Positions 46,155 through 54,874 of a stretch of 64,000 bases of DNA are shown here, piece by piece (within the stretch, counting starts at the first letter, position 1; the number at the start of each line of letters is the position of its first letter). The stretch spans positions 310,001 to 374,000 of the forward strand of contig NZ_SMFK01000003.1 of assembly GCF_004349355.1 (NCBI RefSeq), given 5' to 3'. A model generated the notes under the pieces. The model saw only the letters and a list, made by a program, of their open reading frames with translations. It was not told the origin of the DNA and searched no databases. Both the position numbers and the translations under genes were made by a program. Origin of the DNA: Flavobacterium cellulosilyticum. GTDB taxonomy: Bacteria; Bacteroidota; Bacteroidia; Flavobacteriales; Flavobacteriaceae.

Positions 46155-46898
46155 ATGAAAAAAAATAACACTATTTTGATAGTAGAAGACGAAATGATAA
46201 TTGCTGCTAATATATCATTGCAACTTTCTCATTTGGGTTATGAAGTAACAGGAATCATTACAAAATCCGATGGTATTATGCCACATATCGCGCAATTTGT
46301 TCCAGATATTATTTTGATGGATATCAATCTAAAAGGAAATTTAGACGGTATAGAAGTCGCGCATTTAATTCAAAAAGAATATAAAATCCCTATTATTTAT
46401 TTGACTGCCAACTCGGATGAAGTCAATTTTAACAGAGCAAAAGAAACAAATCCGTATGCTTTTATTTCCAAACCTTTCAAAAAATTAGACTTACAACGTG
46501 CTATTGAGTTAACAATAATACGTGTTCAGGAAGAGCAAAGCAGAGAAAAACACGCTGATTTGACTACCGATGAGCCTTATATTTTGAGTGATTGTATTTT
46601 CGTTCGTAGTCACGATAAAATGGTTAAGGTTTGTATTGAAAATATTTTATACATCGAAGCCGAACGAAATTATTGCAAAATTCATTGTAAGGACAAGGAA
46701 CATTTGTTGGTTACCACTTTGAAATATTTAGAAGAAAAACTGCCCGCCAATAACTTAATGCGAATTCATCGTTCTTTTATCGTTAATCTTCACCACATCG
46801 ATGAAATTGCAACAAGTCATGTCGTTATAGGTAAAAAAGCAATCCCTTTAAGTGCCGAATTAAAAAAACAGTTATTGCTTCATATTCAAAAAGTATAA
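46155..46898 (+). CDS. LytTR response regulator next to the HisKA_2 kinase
   Basis: The receiver domain (Asp56 in IILMDINLKG, Lys in AFISKPFK) is of the type found with HisKA_2 kinases. After a linker comes a LytTR DNA-binding domain: VKVCIENILYIEAERNYCKI and MRIHRSFIVNLHHIDEI. It is followed by a kinase gene 175 bases downstream, the likely partner. LytTR proteins usually bind pairs of direct repeats; a perfect 14-bp repeat pair lies at 49140-49169, upstream of the next operon. Confidence 0.9.
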   Translation: MKKNNTILIVEDEMIIAANISLQLSHLGYEVTGIITKSDGIMPHIAQFVPDIILMDINLKGNLDGIEVAHLIQKEYKIPIIYLTANSDEVNFNRAKETNPYAFISKPFKKLDLQRAIELTIIRVQEEQSREKHADLTTDEPYILSDCIFVRSHDKMVKVCIENILYIEAERNYCKIHCKDKEHLLVTTLKYLEEKLPANNLMRIHRSFIVNLHHIDEIATSHVVIGKKAIPLSAELKKQLLLHIQKV

Positions 46899-46934
46899 CT
46901 AAAACACCAAAAAAGCCCTAACTGAAGGGAAAAA

Positions 46935-46953
46935 TCGTGTTCACTCAACACGA
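46935..46953 (+). repeat. Small hairpin between regulator and kinase genes
   Basis: TCGTGTT (46935-46941) and AACACGA (46947-46953) form a 7-bp stem with a five-base loop. There is no T-run, so it may reduce but not stop readthrough into the kinase gene. Confidence 0.45.
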
Positions 46954-47073
46954 CAAATTGTTGGAAGGAAGACTAAATAAAATCAAAAAAGCACCACCGT
47001 TATTTTTAAATTTAAACTAAAAATGCTATTTAAAATATTGATTTAACTCCTACAGAATCTATAAACTCTACTT

Positions 47074-48993
47074 ATGAAAAAAATCATAATCCCTTTTTTA
47101 GTAGTTATAGTTTCTATTGGATTTGCACAAAACAATAAAAAACTTTCAACAAATGAAGTTTTAGAATTGAGCAAAACATATCAGGATAAAGGATTGTATT
47201 TCCAGAAAATTCCTAATTTCAATAGAGATAGCACGGTGTACTATTTAGATAAAGCAGCCCATGTTTTAGAAACCAATCAACCCATTCAATACCGAAGATT
47301 AGCTGAAATATTTTTGGATATAACAAATAGAAGAAACAGGTCATATCCATTTACAAAAGTTGACAAACTTGCTGAAATAGGGATTAATTACTATAACCAA
47401 ATCCCTGACAATCAAAAAGACACATTTATAGAATACATACTTTTAACAAATTGGGCTTCAATTAAAGTTGAAAAAGGGGAGTTAAAAGACGCTGTTACTC
47501 TTTTCAGTAATGCCTTACATTTAATCCAAAACGATCCGCGCCCAGAAGTACGTGCTAAATTCTTAAAAGACAAAGCCAATTTTATCAATAGATATGGACT
47601 CCCTGAAGAAATAAAGACTTCTTCAGAATTAACCAATAAAAGTTTTGCGCTTTATAAGCAACTAGATCAAAAAAAACACTTACAAGAAGTAACTTCTATT
47701 TATAGTGAGAAAATAATTTCGGCAATGAATACAAATAATGATTCATTATCATTTTATGTAAACGAATTTGAAAAGTTGCTTCCTAAATTAAAAAACCCTT
47801 TTACTTATGGTTGGTATTATTGCACTTTAAGTGACTATTATTATAATAAAAAAGAATATTTAAGAGCGAAAAATCTTGCCAATAAAGGGATTAAAATGCT
47901 CGAAAAATATAAGATGCAAAACGTAGATAGTTATCCTATGATGTTGACCCAATTAGCTGATTTTGCCGTAGAAAAAAAAGAATATGATAAAGCAATTGAA
48001 TATTATGGGAGAGCAAAAGTAATTTGCGAAACTAATAATTTTAGATCTTTTGGCATAAAAATACTTCAATCTTTATCTGAGATAAATGAAAAAAAAGGTG
48101 ATTTCAAAAAAGCATTGCACTACCAAAGAGCATTTACCATTGAAACATTAAAGTTTGAAAAAGAACGCAATGAAAGAAGTCTGCTTGAAAGCGAACTGAA
48201 AATGAATGTTATAAACCAAGAGAAGGAACTTATCCAAAAAAATAATCAACAAAAATTATATATTGTAGCATTAATTTTATGTATCATTTTACTTGTATTT
48301 ATTTATAGAAACGTAATACTTAAACAAAAAAATAATTTAAAATTAGCTGCTTTCAATCATGAACTGGAAGATAAAAATAATCTTTTAGACAAACACAATA
48401 CTGAAAATGAATTACTTCTAAAGGAAATTCACCATCGTGTAAAAAACAATTTAGAAGTAGTTTCGAGTTTACTTTCATTACAGTCTGCTAAAATTGATGA
48501 TCCAAACATAAAAGATGCCATTGCCGAAGGGCAAAACCGAATTAATTCTATTGGATTAGTACATCAAAAATTATATCAAGGTACTAACCTTGGTGAAGTA
48601 GAAATGAAAGAATATTTTCTTAGTGTCAGCGAAAGTATCCTAGACAGTATTGGTGCTGGGAAGCGTATCGATTTAAAATTGGAAATGAATCAACTAGAAT
48701 TAGACATTGATACTGCTATTCCATTAGGATTAATCATCAATGAATTATTGACAAATGCTATAAAATATGCTTTTCCTAATGGCAACAAAGGAACAATTAC
48801 TATCAAACTAGAAAAAAATGACAATCGTAATCTCCATTTGGAAGTTGCTGATAACGGTGTTGGAAAAACAGCAATCATTCAAGGTACTGGTTTTGGAGGG
48901 CAATTAATTTCCTTACTTACGCTACAATTAAATGGTACAATGACAGAAAAAACACAAAATGGAACGACTATCATTTTTGATTTTAAATTATGA
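47074..48993 (+). CDS. TPR-containing sensor kinase, HisKA_2 type
   Basis: The 639-residue protein has a signal peptide (MKKIIIPFLVVIVSIGFAQ) and a periplasmic region of TPR-like helices (for example EYDKAIEYYGRAKVICE). One transmembrane helix at about 394-411 (YIVALILCIILLVFIY) and a short coiled coil follow. The HisKA_2 motif is KEIHHRVKNNLEVVSSLLSL (His453), and the HATPase has LIINELLTNAIKYAFP and VADNGVG. The TPR region probably senses through a partner protein or ligand. It is paired with the LytTR regulator just upstream. Confidence 0.92.
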   Translation: MKKIIIPFLVVIVSIGFAQNNKKLSTNEVLELSKTYQDKGLYFQKIPNFNRDSTVYYLDKAAHVLETNQPIQYRRLAEIFLDITNRRNRSYPFTKVDKLAEIGINYYNQIPDNQKDTFIEYILLTNWASIKVEKGELKDAVTLFSNALHLIQNDPRPEVRAKFLKDKANFINRYGLPEEIKTSSELTNKSFALYKQLDQKKHLQEVTSIYSEKIISAMNTNNDSLSFYVNEFEKLLPKLKNPFTYGWYYCTLSDYYYNKKEYLRAKNLANKGIKMLEKYKMQNVDSYPMMLTQLADFAVEKKEYDKAIEYYGRAKVICETNNFRSFGIKILQSLSEINEKKGDFKKALHYQRAFTIETLKFEKERNERSLLESELKMNVINQEKELIQKNNQQKLYIVALILCIILLVFIYRNVILKQKNNLKLAAFNHELEDKNNLLDKHNTENELLLKEIHHRVKNNLEVVSSLLSLQSAKIDDPNIKDAIAEGQNRINSIGLVHQKLYQGTNLGEVEMKEYFLSVSESILDSIGAGKRIDLKLEMNQLELDIDTAIPLGLIINELLTNAIKYAFPNGNKGTITIKLEKNDNRNLHLEVADNGVGKTAIIQGTGFGGQLISLLTLQLNGTMTEKTQNGTTIIFDFKL

Positions 48994-49139
48994 ACTTAAT
49001 TTTCTCCTTGCATACAAAACACTAAACTTTTCATAATTTAAATTTATAATTTACTGATTATCAATAGCGTTACAGATTAGTTAATCTATAATTCTCCTTT
49101 TTTCTTGCCGATAAAAAAAACATACTCTTCGGACATTAT

Positions 49140-49169
49140 TTATCCATTTTCGTCCTTATCCATTTTCGT
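49140..49169 (+). promoter_or_regulatory. Tandem 14-bp direct repeat, candidate operator
   Basis: TTATCCATTTTCGT occurs twice (49140-49153 and 49156-49169), identical and 16 bases apart start to start. The second copy abuts a TTTG (49169-49172) that could be a -33 element, and the first gene of the operon starts at 49237. Position and direct-repeat form suit an activator such as the adjacent LytTR regulator. The 16-base period is shorter than the roughly 21 bases usual for LytTR dimers. Confidence 0.55.
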
Positions 49170-49236
49170 TTGTAATTGATTATCTGTTACTTAGACTATT
49201 GAATAAATATTTTAATAACTACTTAAAAAATTAATT

Positions 49237-50019
49237 ATGAAAAAATTACTAATGCTTATCGCAATAATTTTGTTTGGCAATAGTGTTATTGCACAGAACA
49301 AACTGTACTTACTATTTGAATTTATGAAAGTTGAAGCTGCCCAAGAAGGGGCGTATTTAGAAACAGAAACTTTTTGGCAAAAAATTCAAGAACAAAGAAC
49401 AAAAAATGGAGATATTATAGGATGGGATCTTTGGAGTCTCCAACCTGGCGGCAAAGATCAAGGATATCAATACTTAACTGTTACACTTTATAATGATCCA
49501 GTAAAAATGATGAGCGGTGCAGGAAATTTTGAAGCGGCTATAAAAGCAGCATATCCAAAAATGTCCGAAGAAGAATTTAACGAAAAATTCATTAGTACTG
49601 CAAAATCAAGAGACTTAGCTGTTCGCATTTATTTAGAACAAATAGCATCTACAAAAGACGACTTTAAGATGCCTATAGGTACAATAGCAGGAATAAATTT
49701 AATGAAAGTTTCCGACGCAAATTTTGAGAATTATGAGAAATTTGAAAACGAAATTTTTAAGCCATATGCCCAAAAAGAGATTGAAGCTGGAAACAGGGGG
49801 AATTGGGGCTTAATGCGTTGTATGTTGCCTATGGGTAGCGATGTTTATGCAACCCATATTACTTCGGATATGTATGAAGATTATAAACAATTATTTAATA
49901 ATAACATGACCGATTACTCTACAATAAGTGAAGCAGAAACCAAGAAATTTCAGGATGGGTTAGCAACACGCGATATGAAATATAAATATATGGGAACACT
50001 GATAAAAAAAGTACGCTAA
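49237..50019 (+). CDS. Exported ABM/DABB-like ferredoxin-fold protein
   Basis: The 260-residue protein has a signal peptide (MKKLLMLIAIILFGNSVIAQ). The body has the look of tandem dimeric alpha-beta barrel domains: YLLFEFMKVEAAQEGAYLET, then ETFWQKIQEQRTKNGDIIGW and YQYLTVTLY in the first half, and GINLMKVSDANFENYEKFE, then RGNWGLMRCM in the second. No catalytic motif is certain; family relatives include monooxygenases, cyclases and ligand binders. It is the first gene of the run, downstream of the tandem repeat. Confidence 0.6.
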   Translation: MKKLLMLIAIILFGNSVIAQNKLYLLFEFMKVEAAQEGAYLETETFWQKIQEQRTKNGDIIGWDLWSLQPGGKDQGYQYLTVTLYNDPVKMMSGAGNFEAAIKAAYPKMSEEEFNEKFISTAKSRDLAVRIYLEQIASTKDDFKMPIGTIAGINLMKVSDANFENYEKFENEIFKPYAQKEIEAGNRGNWGLMRCMLPMGSDVYATHITSDMYEDYKQLFNNNMTDYSTISEAETKKFQDGLATRDMKYKYMGTLIKKVR

Positions 50020-50093
50020 AACAAATTCAACCACTTGGTATCAAGTTATTTAATAACTACTAAAATTCTATTTACAACTAAAACAGTACAAGT

Positions 50094-50855
50094 ATGAAAA
50101 CATTAAAAATTACAATCTCGTTATTAGGCATTTTTCTTTTCTTATTTCCTTTAAAAACTGTTGCACAAAACCAGATGTACACGATTCATGCAGACTATGT
50201 AAAACCGGCAATGGAGAAAGAATATGTCGATGTTTCTAAAGCTTTTATTGCTGAATGTAAAAAATACAATTTACAAGATGCTGACTGGATGCAAGCAAGA
50301 TTAGACAACGGAACTTATATAACTATTGAAGCAATTCCGAATATGGCAGCGTTGGACGTAAATAGTTTTGCTCCGTTGGCAGACAAAATGGGAAAAGAAA
50401 AATTCCAAGCACTTGTAGATCGATATGCAAAATGCTATGACAAACATGGCAGCTTTAATTTATCGCTAATTAAAGACTTAAGCTATATGCCTGACGGAGC
50501 TACTGCTGCACAAGAAGGTATGAATTACAGAAAATACCATTATCTGTTTGTAACACCATCAACCTCAAAATTGGTCAGAGAAAAAATGAAAACCATCACA
50601 GATTTATATGTCAAAAAAGGTTCAAAAGAATATTTTCGAGCATATCATAGTGGGTATGGGACATTAGAAGAATTTTTCCTTGTAGTTATTTCTGCTAAAG
50701 ACGAACAATCGTATGCAAAACAATCAGATGAAAATGACGTACTAATAGGAGATGAAGGAACAAAACTTTTCGATGACTTATTCAAAACCGTTAGCCGTTA
50801 TGAACCTTTATCTGGCAAAATGCTACCCGAATTGAGTTATGCTGCAAAAAAATAA
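50094..50855 (+). CDS. Exported protein with two ferredoxin-like domains
   Basis: The 253-residue protein starts with a signal peptide (LGIFLFLFPLKTVAQ). It has two similar halves, one from MYTIHADYVKPAMEKEYVDV and one from YHYLFVTPSTSKLVREKMKT with SGYGTLEEFFLVVISAKDEQ. The alternation suggests DABB/ABM-like domains like those of the preceding gene. I do not recognise a named family. It probably acts in the periplasm together with its neighbours. Confidence 0.58.
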   Translation: MKTLKITISLLGIFLFLFPLKTVAQNQMYTIHADYVKPAMEKEYVDVSKAFIAECKKYNLQDADWMQARLDNGTYITIEAIPNMAALDVNSFAPLADKMGKEKFQALVDRYAKCYDKHGSFNLSLIKDLSYMPDGATAAQEGMNYRKYHYLFVTPSTSKLVREKMKTITDLYVKKGSKEYFRAYHSGYGTLEEFFLVVISAKDEQSYAKQSDENDVLIGDEGTKLFDDLFKTVSRYEPLSGKMLPELSYAAKK

Positions 50856-50878
50856 AAAACAACTAATATATTATTGAT

Positions 50879-51367
50879 ATGAAAAACTTATTTATTCTTG
50901 GACTTGCATTAGTGTTATTTACATCTTGCAATCAAAAACAACGCTACACGCAACAATCTCCAGAAATCGACACCTACAAAAAAGTAATGGAGGATTATAA
51001 AACACAAAATTGGGAGGATTATCCCAAACATTATGCTGATAGTGCCAAAATTGCAAATAATGTTGTAAAAGAAAAAGCCCAAACTGTAACAGAAGCTATT
51101 GAAAAAGCAAAAAAAGATGCTGAACTATTTACTTGGACAGTCAAAGATATTGATTATGAAATGGTTATTACTGACAAAGATGAAACTTGGGTGAACTATT
51201 GGGGTATTTGGAGAGGAACATTAAAATCTAGTGGAAAAGTATATATTATACCATTTCACAATACAGCTCAGTTTGTTGATGGAAAAATTGTTAAGGAAGA
51301 CGGGTATTGGGATAATTCTGAAATCGTAACCGATATGTTAAAACAAGCTGAAACCCCAAAAAAATAA
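50879..51367 (+). CDS. NTF2/SnoaL-like lipoprotein
   Basis: The 162-residue protein has a lipoprotein signal with Cys17 (LGLALVLFTSC). A single NTF2-like cone fold is suggested by YKKVMEDYKTQNWEDYPKHYAD, TWVNYWGIWRGTL and IIPFHNTAQFVDGKIVKEDGYW, where WD and HN-type residues line the usual pocket. Members act as polyketide cyclases, isomerases or binding proteins. It is 23 bases after the previous gene. Confidence 0.75.
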   Translation: MKNLFILGLALVLFTSCNQKQRYTQQSPEIDTYKKVMEDYKTQNWEDYPKHYADSAKIANNVVKEKAQTVTEAIEKAKKDAELFTWTVKDIDYEMVITDKDETWVNYWGIWRGTLKSSGKVYIIPFHNTAQFVDGKIVKEDGYWDNSEIVTDMLKQAETPKK

Positions 51368-51412
51368 CAACCTCATAATGGTAAATTATTAATTAAAGTA
51401 AATTTTGAAGCA

Positions 51413-52348
51413 ATGAAAAAAATAATTCTAGCAGCATTTATGCTCACCCTTTCTATAAGCTATTCTCAAAAAAAACCAAATGGAACCGTTTATATTAATC
51501 ATCCAGCCATAGTTGTTGTTGAGGCATACACAAAAGCAATTAACGATGGAGACCTAAATAAAATAGATGATTTTTTGGCAGATGATTTTAGAGCATTTAG
51601 TGCTACAACAGGCAACCAATTTAATAAAGGCTTAGATAAATCGTCTTATTTGAATAGAATAAAATCTTGGAGAGAGAGTATTGAGTATTTTTCCATAAAA
51701 ACTGCAAAAGGAGCTTATCCTGATGCTATTGAATACAAAGATGATAATCAAAAAGATGTGGTTTGGGTTCAAACTTGGGACGAGTTAAAAGGAGTTCACA
51801 CAAAAACAGGTGTAAAAGTAAATATGAATTTACAACGAACATTCGTCATCAATAAAGCCAATAAAATAAAAACGATTTACATCTATGATAACCCATTAAT
51901 CAATGAGGAAATATATGACAGCGAGACAGTAAGAACCAATGGAACTATTTATAACCATCACCAAAACATCAATAATGTAAAAAACATGTTGTTCGCCTTT
52001 GAACAAAAAGACCTAAATAAAAGCTACAGCTATTTTACAAATGATGCTCGTTTTGCTGATATCAATAGTATGGACAACAAATCATTGTCACTTGATGAAC
52101 AAAAAGCCATTGACAAAAAAGTGTTGGACGCATTTGACATCGTCGGATTAGAAGTTATTGGTTATCCCGATTATATGCATTATGAATTAGGTGACAACGG
52201 TGTGGTTTATTCTTGGTGGAGATGGCATTTGATTCGCAAATCAGATAAAAAAGAAATAGCATTACCCGTTCATTATCAGCACAATATTGACAAAGACGGT
52301 AAAATAATTAGAGAGATGGCATATTACAATGCCGCATTATTGAAATAA
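51413..52348 (+). CDS. Exported protein with two NTF2/SnoaL-like domains
   Basis: A signal peptide (MKKIILAAFMLTLSISYSQ) is followed by one NTF2-like domain from VVEAYTKAINDGDLNKIDDF, with VNMNLQRTFVINKANKI, and a second from KNMLFAFEQKDLNKSYSYFT, with YSWWRWHLIRKSDKK and LPVHYQHNIDKDGKI. The total is 311 residues. The domain order and export match the preceding lipoprotein, so the two may handle the same ligand. The reaction, if any, is unknown. Confidence 0.75.
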   Translation: MKKIILAAFMLTLSISYSQKKPNGTVYINHPAIVVVEAYTKAINDGDLNKIDDFLADDFRAFSATTGNQFNKGLDKSSYLNRIKSWRESIEYFSIKTAKGAYPDAIEYKDDNQKDVVWVQTWDELKGVHTKTGVKVNMNLQRTFVINKANKIKTIYIYDNPLINEEIYDSETVRTNGTIYNHHQNINNVKNMLFAFEQKDLNKSYSYFTNDARFADINSMDNKSLSLDEQKAIDKKVLDAFDIVGLEVIGYPDYMHYELGDNGVVYSWWRWHLIRKSDKKEIALPVHYQHNIDKDGKIIREMAYYNAALLK

Positions 52349-52409
52349 CCAGAAATAGAACTCCATTTCATGGTAAGTATATAGCATTACAATAATTATT
52401 AATTCAAGA

Positions 52410-52435
52410 CCTTACGGGATTCCAAACCTGTGAGG
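52410..52435. repeat. Hairpin repeat inside the operon
   Basis: CCTTACGGG (52410-52418) and CCTGTGAGG (52427-52435) pair over nine bases counting G-U pairs, loop ATTCCAAA. It resembles the hairpin at 1263-1291 and lies in the longest gap of the run, so it may cause partial termination before the SDR gene. Confidence 0.6.
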
Positions 52436-52456
52436 TTTATTAAAACCGAATTAAAA

Positions 52457-53395
52457 ATGAAAAAAGTGGGAATTATAGGTGGTTCTGGTTTCATAGGAAG
52501 CTATATCACCAAAGCTTTTCTAGATAATCATTTTCTAGTAAAAGTATCGACTACAGCTATTACAAGAGAAGATAAGTACAAACATCTTGTAACACTAAAC
52601 CATGCTGATAATTTACATATTAGCGAATTAGATGTGATGGATAAAGTCGCACTACAAGATTTTGTTATCGACTGTGATATTGTAATTCATAGTGGAACTC
52701 CATTTATTTTAGACGTTCAAAATCCACAATCCCAATTGTTTGATCCAACTATAAAAGGAACAGAAAACTTTTTAGAGGTTATTATTCAAACACCAGGAAT
52801 CGAAAAAGTAGTATTTATTGCTTCAGTCGCTGCTTGGAATACTAATTTTCCAATGCCTGCAGGAACTAAAAGTTTCACCGACACTTTCGATGAAAATGAT
52901 ACTCCTTTTACTAGCACCGAAAGTCATCCATATGCACAAGCCAAATTTATTGCCAACCAAGTAGTCGAACAATTCATTATTGACCATCCGGATTTATCGT
53001 ATGAAATCAGTACCGTTTCCCCTGTTTTGGTTGCTGGAAAATCCATGTCGCAAAGAGAAGATTCTACCTCAACAGGTTTGCAGTTTTTGATCAAAAATAA
53101 ATTAGCTCCTGATGCTTTTGTTCAGGCGCTTTATGATAATGATGTGCCTTTTGCCATTGTTGATGTTGAAGATGTGGCTCATGCTGTTTATAAAGTAGCT
53201 ACTACCAAAGGATTGCACGGCAAAAATTATTTATTAACCAGTGAAACATATAAAATCACTGATATGACTGCTATGCTCAACAACCAAGAACCTAAGGAAA
53301 AAGCAAGTATTGTTTATAAAAATAATTTGGCTAAAAAAGAATTGGGAATACAATTTAGACCCGCGAAAGAAACTTTGAATAATTATTCAATTTAA
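52457..53395 (+). CDS. NAD(P)-dependent extended SDR (epimerase/dehydratase-like)
   Basis: The 312-residue cytoplasmic protein has the nucleotide motif GIIGGSGFIGSYITKA and the active-site YAQAK (Tyr near residue 158), with VVFIASVAAWNT supplying the Ser region. The layout, including the long gap from the glycine motif to HSGTPFILDV, recalls flavonoid/cinnamoyl-CoA reductase-like SDRs, which reduce carbonyls next to aromatic rings. ATG 52457 starts the first beta-strand; upstream codons overlap the hairpin repeat. The dioxygenase gene follows after 12 bases. Confidence 0.82.
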   Translation: MKKVGIIGGSGFIGSYITKAFLDNHFLVKVSTTAITREDKYKHLVTLNHADNLHISELDVMDKVALQDFVIDCDIVIHSGTPFILDVQNPQSQLFDPTIKGTENFLEVIIQTPGIEKVVFIASVAAWNTNFPMPAGTKSFTDTFDENDTPFTSTESHPYAQAKFIANQVVEQFIIDHPDLSYEISTVSPVLVAGKSMSQREDSTSTGLQFLIKNKLAPDAFVQALYDNDVPFAIVDVEDVAHAVYKVATTKGLHGKNYLLTSETYKITDMTAMLNNQEPKEKASIVYKNNLAKKELGIQFRPAKETLNNYSI

Positions 53396-53407
53396 AATAA
53401 TTAAAAA

Positions 53408-54307
53408 ATGGAAAGACGAATATTTATTAAAAACACCTCCCTATTTGCAATTGCAATTAGCACAACAGGTTTTGTACGTTTTGATGGCAAGCATTATATT
53501 GGTGACTGTGAAACTACTAGCGATATTTTAGGTCCTTTTTATAGACCTGACAGTCCTATTAGAAATAACCTGACTATTGTTGGTGATTTAGGTGAAACAA
53601 TTTTGCTAACTGGTAAAATTTATCATAAAGATTGTAGTACACCTTATAAAAAAGCTAAAATAGAATTATGGCATTGCGACTCCAATGGGGTTTATGACAA
53701 TTCTTCTGAGCAATATCGCTATCGTGGCACTTCATTCTCTGATGAGAATGGCAATTATTCCTTTAAAACGATTTTACCCGTTCCATACGATATTGGGAAT
53801 GGAATGTTTCGTCCAGCCCATTTTCATATGATGATTTCAGCTAAAGGTTATCAACCATTAGTGACTCAAGTTTACTTCAAGGGAGATGTACATATTTCCA
53901 AGGACGAAACAGCTTCTTTGCCAACGGCTATAAAAAGAATATTACCTATTGAAAATTTAAAAAACGGAACCAAAAAAGTAGTTTATAACATTGGTATGTC
54001 TGAAAGTTTATTAGCAGAATCATCCGCTATTGACAAATTGGTCGGTACCTATACAGATGAAAAAGATTCAACTATCAAAAAAATATTTTTCAAAAAAGAC
54101 AATGTACTTTGGATGAAAAACGAATTATTCGGAGTCAATTTTGATTTCATTGGTAATAATACTTTTACCCGATTGGGATCAGACCCAAAAGAGGAACTTA
54201 CTTTTCATTTTGAATTATTACCGACTAGTTTAGTTAAGTTAACAATTTCATCAGTTAATGAAAATGGTGAAAAACAAACTCAAGTTTTGGTTAGGGAAAA
54301 GACATAA
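53408..54307 (+). CDS. Tat-exported intradiol ring-cleavage dioxygenase-like protein
   Basis: The N-terminus MERRIFIKNTSLF is a twin-arginine (RRxFIK) signal, followed by a weakly hydrophobic stretch. Residues 33-200 match the intradiol dioxygenase fold: GPFYRPDSPI, ELWHCDSNGVYDN, SFSDENGNYSFKTILP and FRPAHFHMMISAKGY. The four Fe(III) ligands are all present: Tyr96, Tyr127, His138, His140. Known members open catechol-type rings between the hydroxyls. A C-terminal domain of about 90 residues (LVGTYTDEKD, FDFIGNNTFTRLG) is lipocalin-like. Export in folded form would fit a pre-loaded iron centre. The substrate is unknown. Confidence 0.85.
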   Translation: MERRIFIKNTSLFAIAISTTGFVRFDGKHYIGDCETTSDILGPFYRPDSPIRNNLTIVGDLGETILLTGKIYHKDCSTPYKKAKIELWHCDSNGVYDNSSEQYRYRGTSFSDENGNYSFKTILPVPYDIGNGMFRPAHFHMMISAKGYQPLVTQVYFKGDVHISKDETASLPTAIKRILPIENLKNGTKKVVYNIGMSESLLAESSAIDKLVGTYTDEKDSTIKKIFFKKDNVLWMKNELFGVNFDFIGNNTFTRLGSDPKEELTFHFELLPTSLVKLTISSVNENGEKQTQVLVREKT

Positions 54308-54362
54308 ATCCTTTTAGGTCTATGTGAAACTTCAAATAATTATTCTAATAAAATCAAGTACA

Positions 54363-54814
54363 ATGAAAAAAACAAACTACTTCCTGATTGCTTTTGCCTT
54401 TTTTGGAATGATAAACGCTCAAGAAACAATAGGATTTACCTTTAATCATATTGCATTATCGGTAAAAAACCTGGACAATTCGGCTGCATTCTATAAAGAT
54501 GTTTTACAGCTTAAGGAAATTACCAATAAAACAAAAAAGGAGGGTATTCGATGGTTTCACTTGGAGAAGGAAAAGAATTGCACCTTATTTCTATTCTAAA
54601 AGAAGCCGTTACCATTAATAAAGAAGTTCATTTTGCATTGACAACATCTAATTTCGATGCCTTTGTTAAAATTGTAGAAGCAAAGAATATTCGGTATTCT
54701 GATTGGCCAGGAACTCTAAATAATGTAAATATCCGAGCAGACGGAATCAAACAAATATATCTTCAAGACCCCGACGGTTATTGGATTGAAGTAAATAGTG
54801 TTGGAAATAAATAA
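54363..54814 (+). pseudogene. Exported VOC/glyoxalase-like protein, frameshifted
   Basis: The first frame gives a signal peptide (MKKTNYFLIAFAFFGMINAQ) and the VOC start FNHIALSVKNLDNSAAFYKD up to GIRWF. It then runs into a stop at 54597. The rest of the domain continues in another frame as SLGEGKELHLISIL through YLQDPDGYWIEVNS, ending at 54814. Adding one T to the run at 54555-54557 would rejoin them as RWFSLGEG. The two halves make a complete VOC domain, so this is a recent single-base loss, a programmed slip or a sequencing error. VOC proteins include extradiol dioxygenases and resistance proteins. Confidence 0.82.
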
Positions 54815-54874
54815 ACGCAATAGTATTTCAAAATCAGAAAACAGAATAGAGTAAACATACAAAAAGCACGAAAA

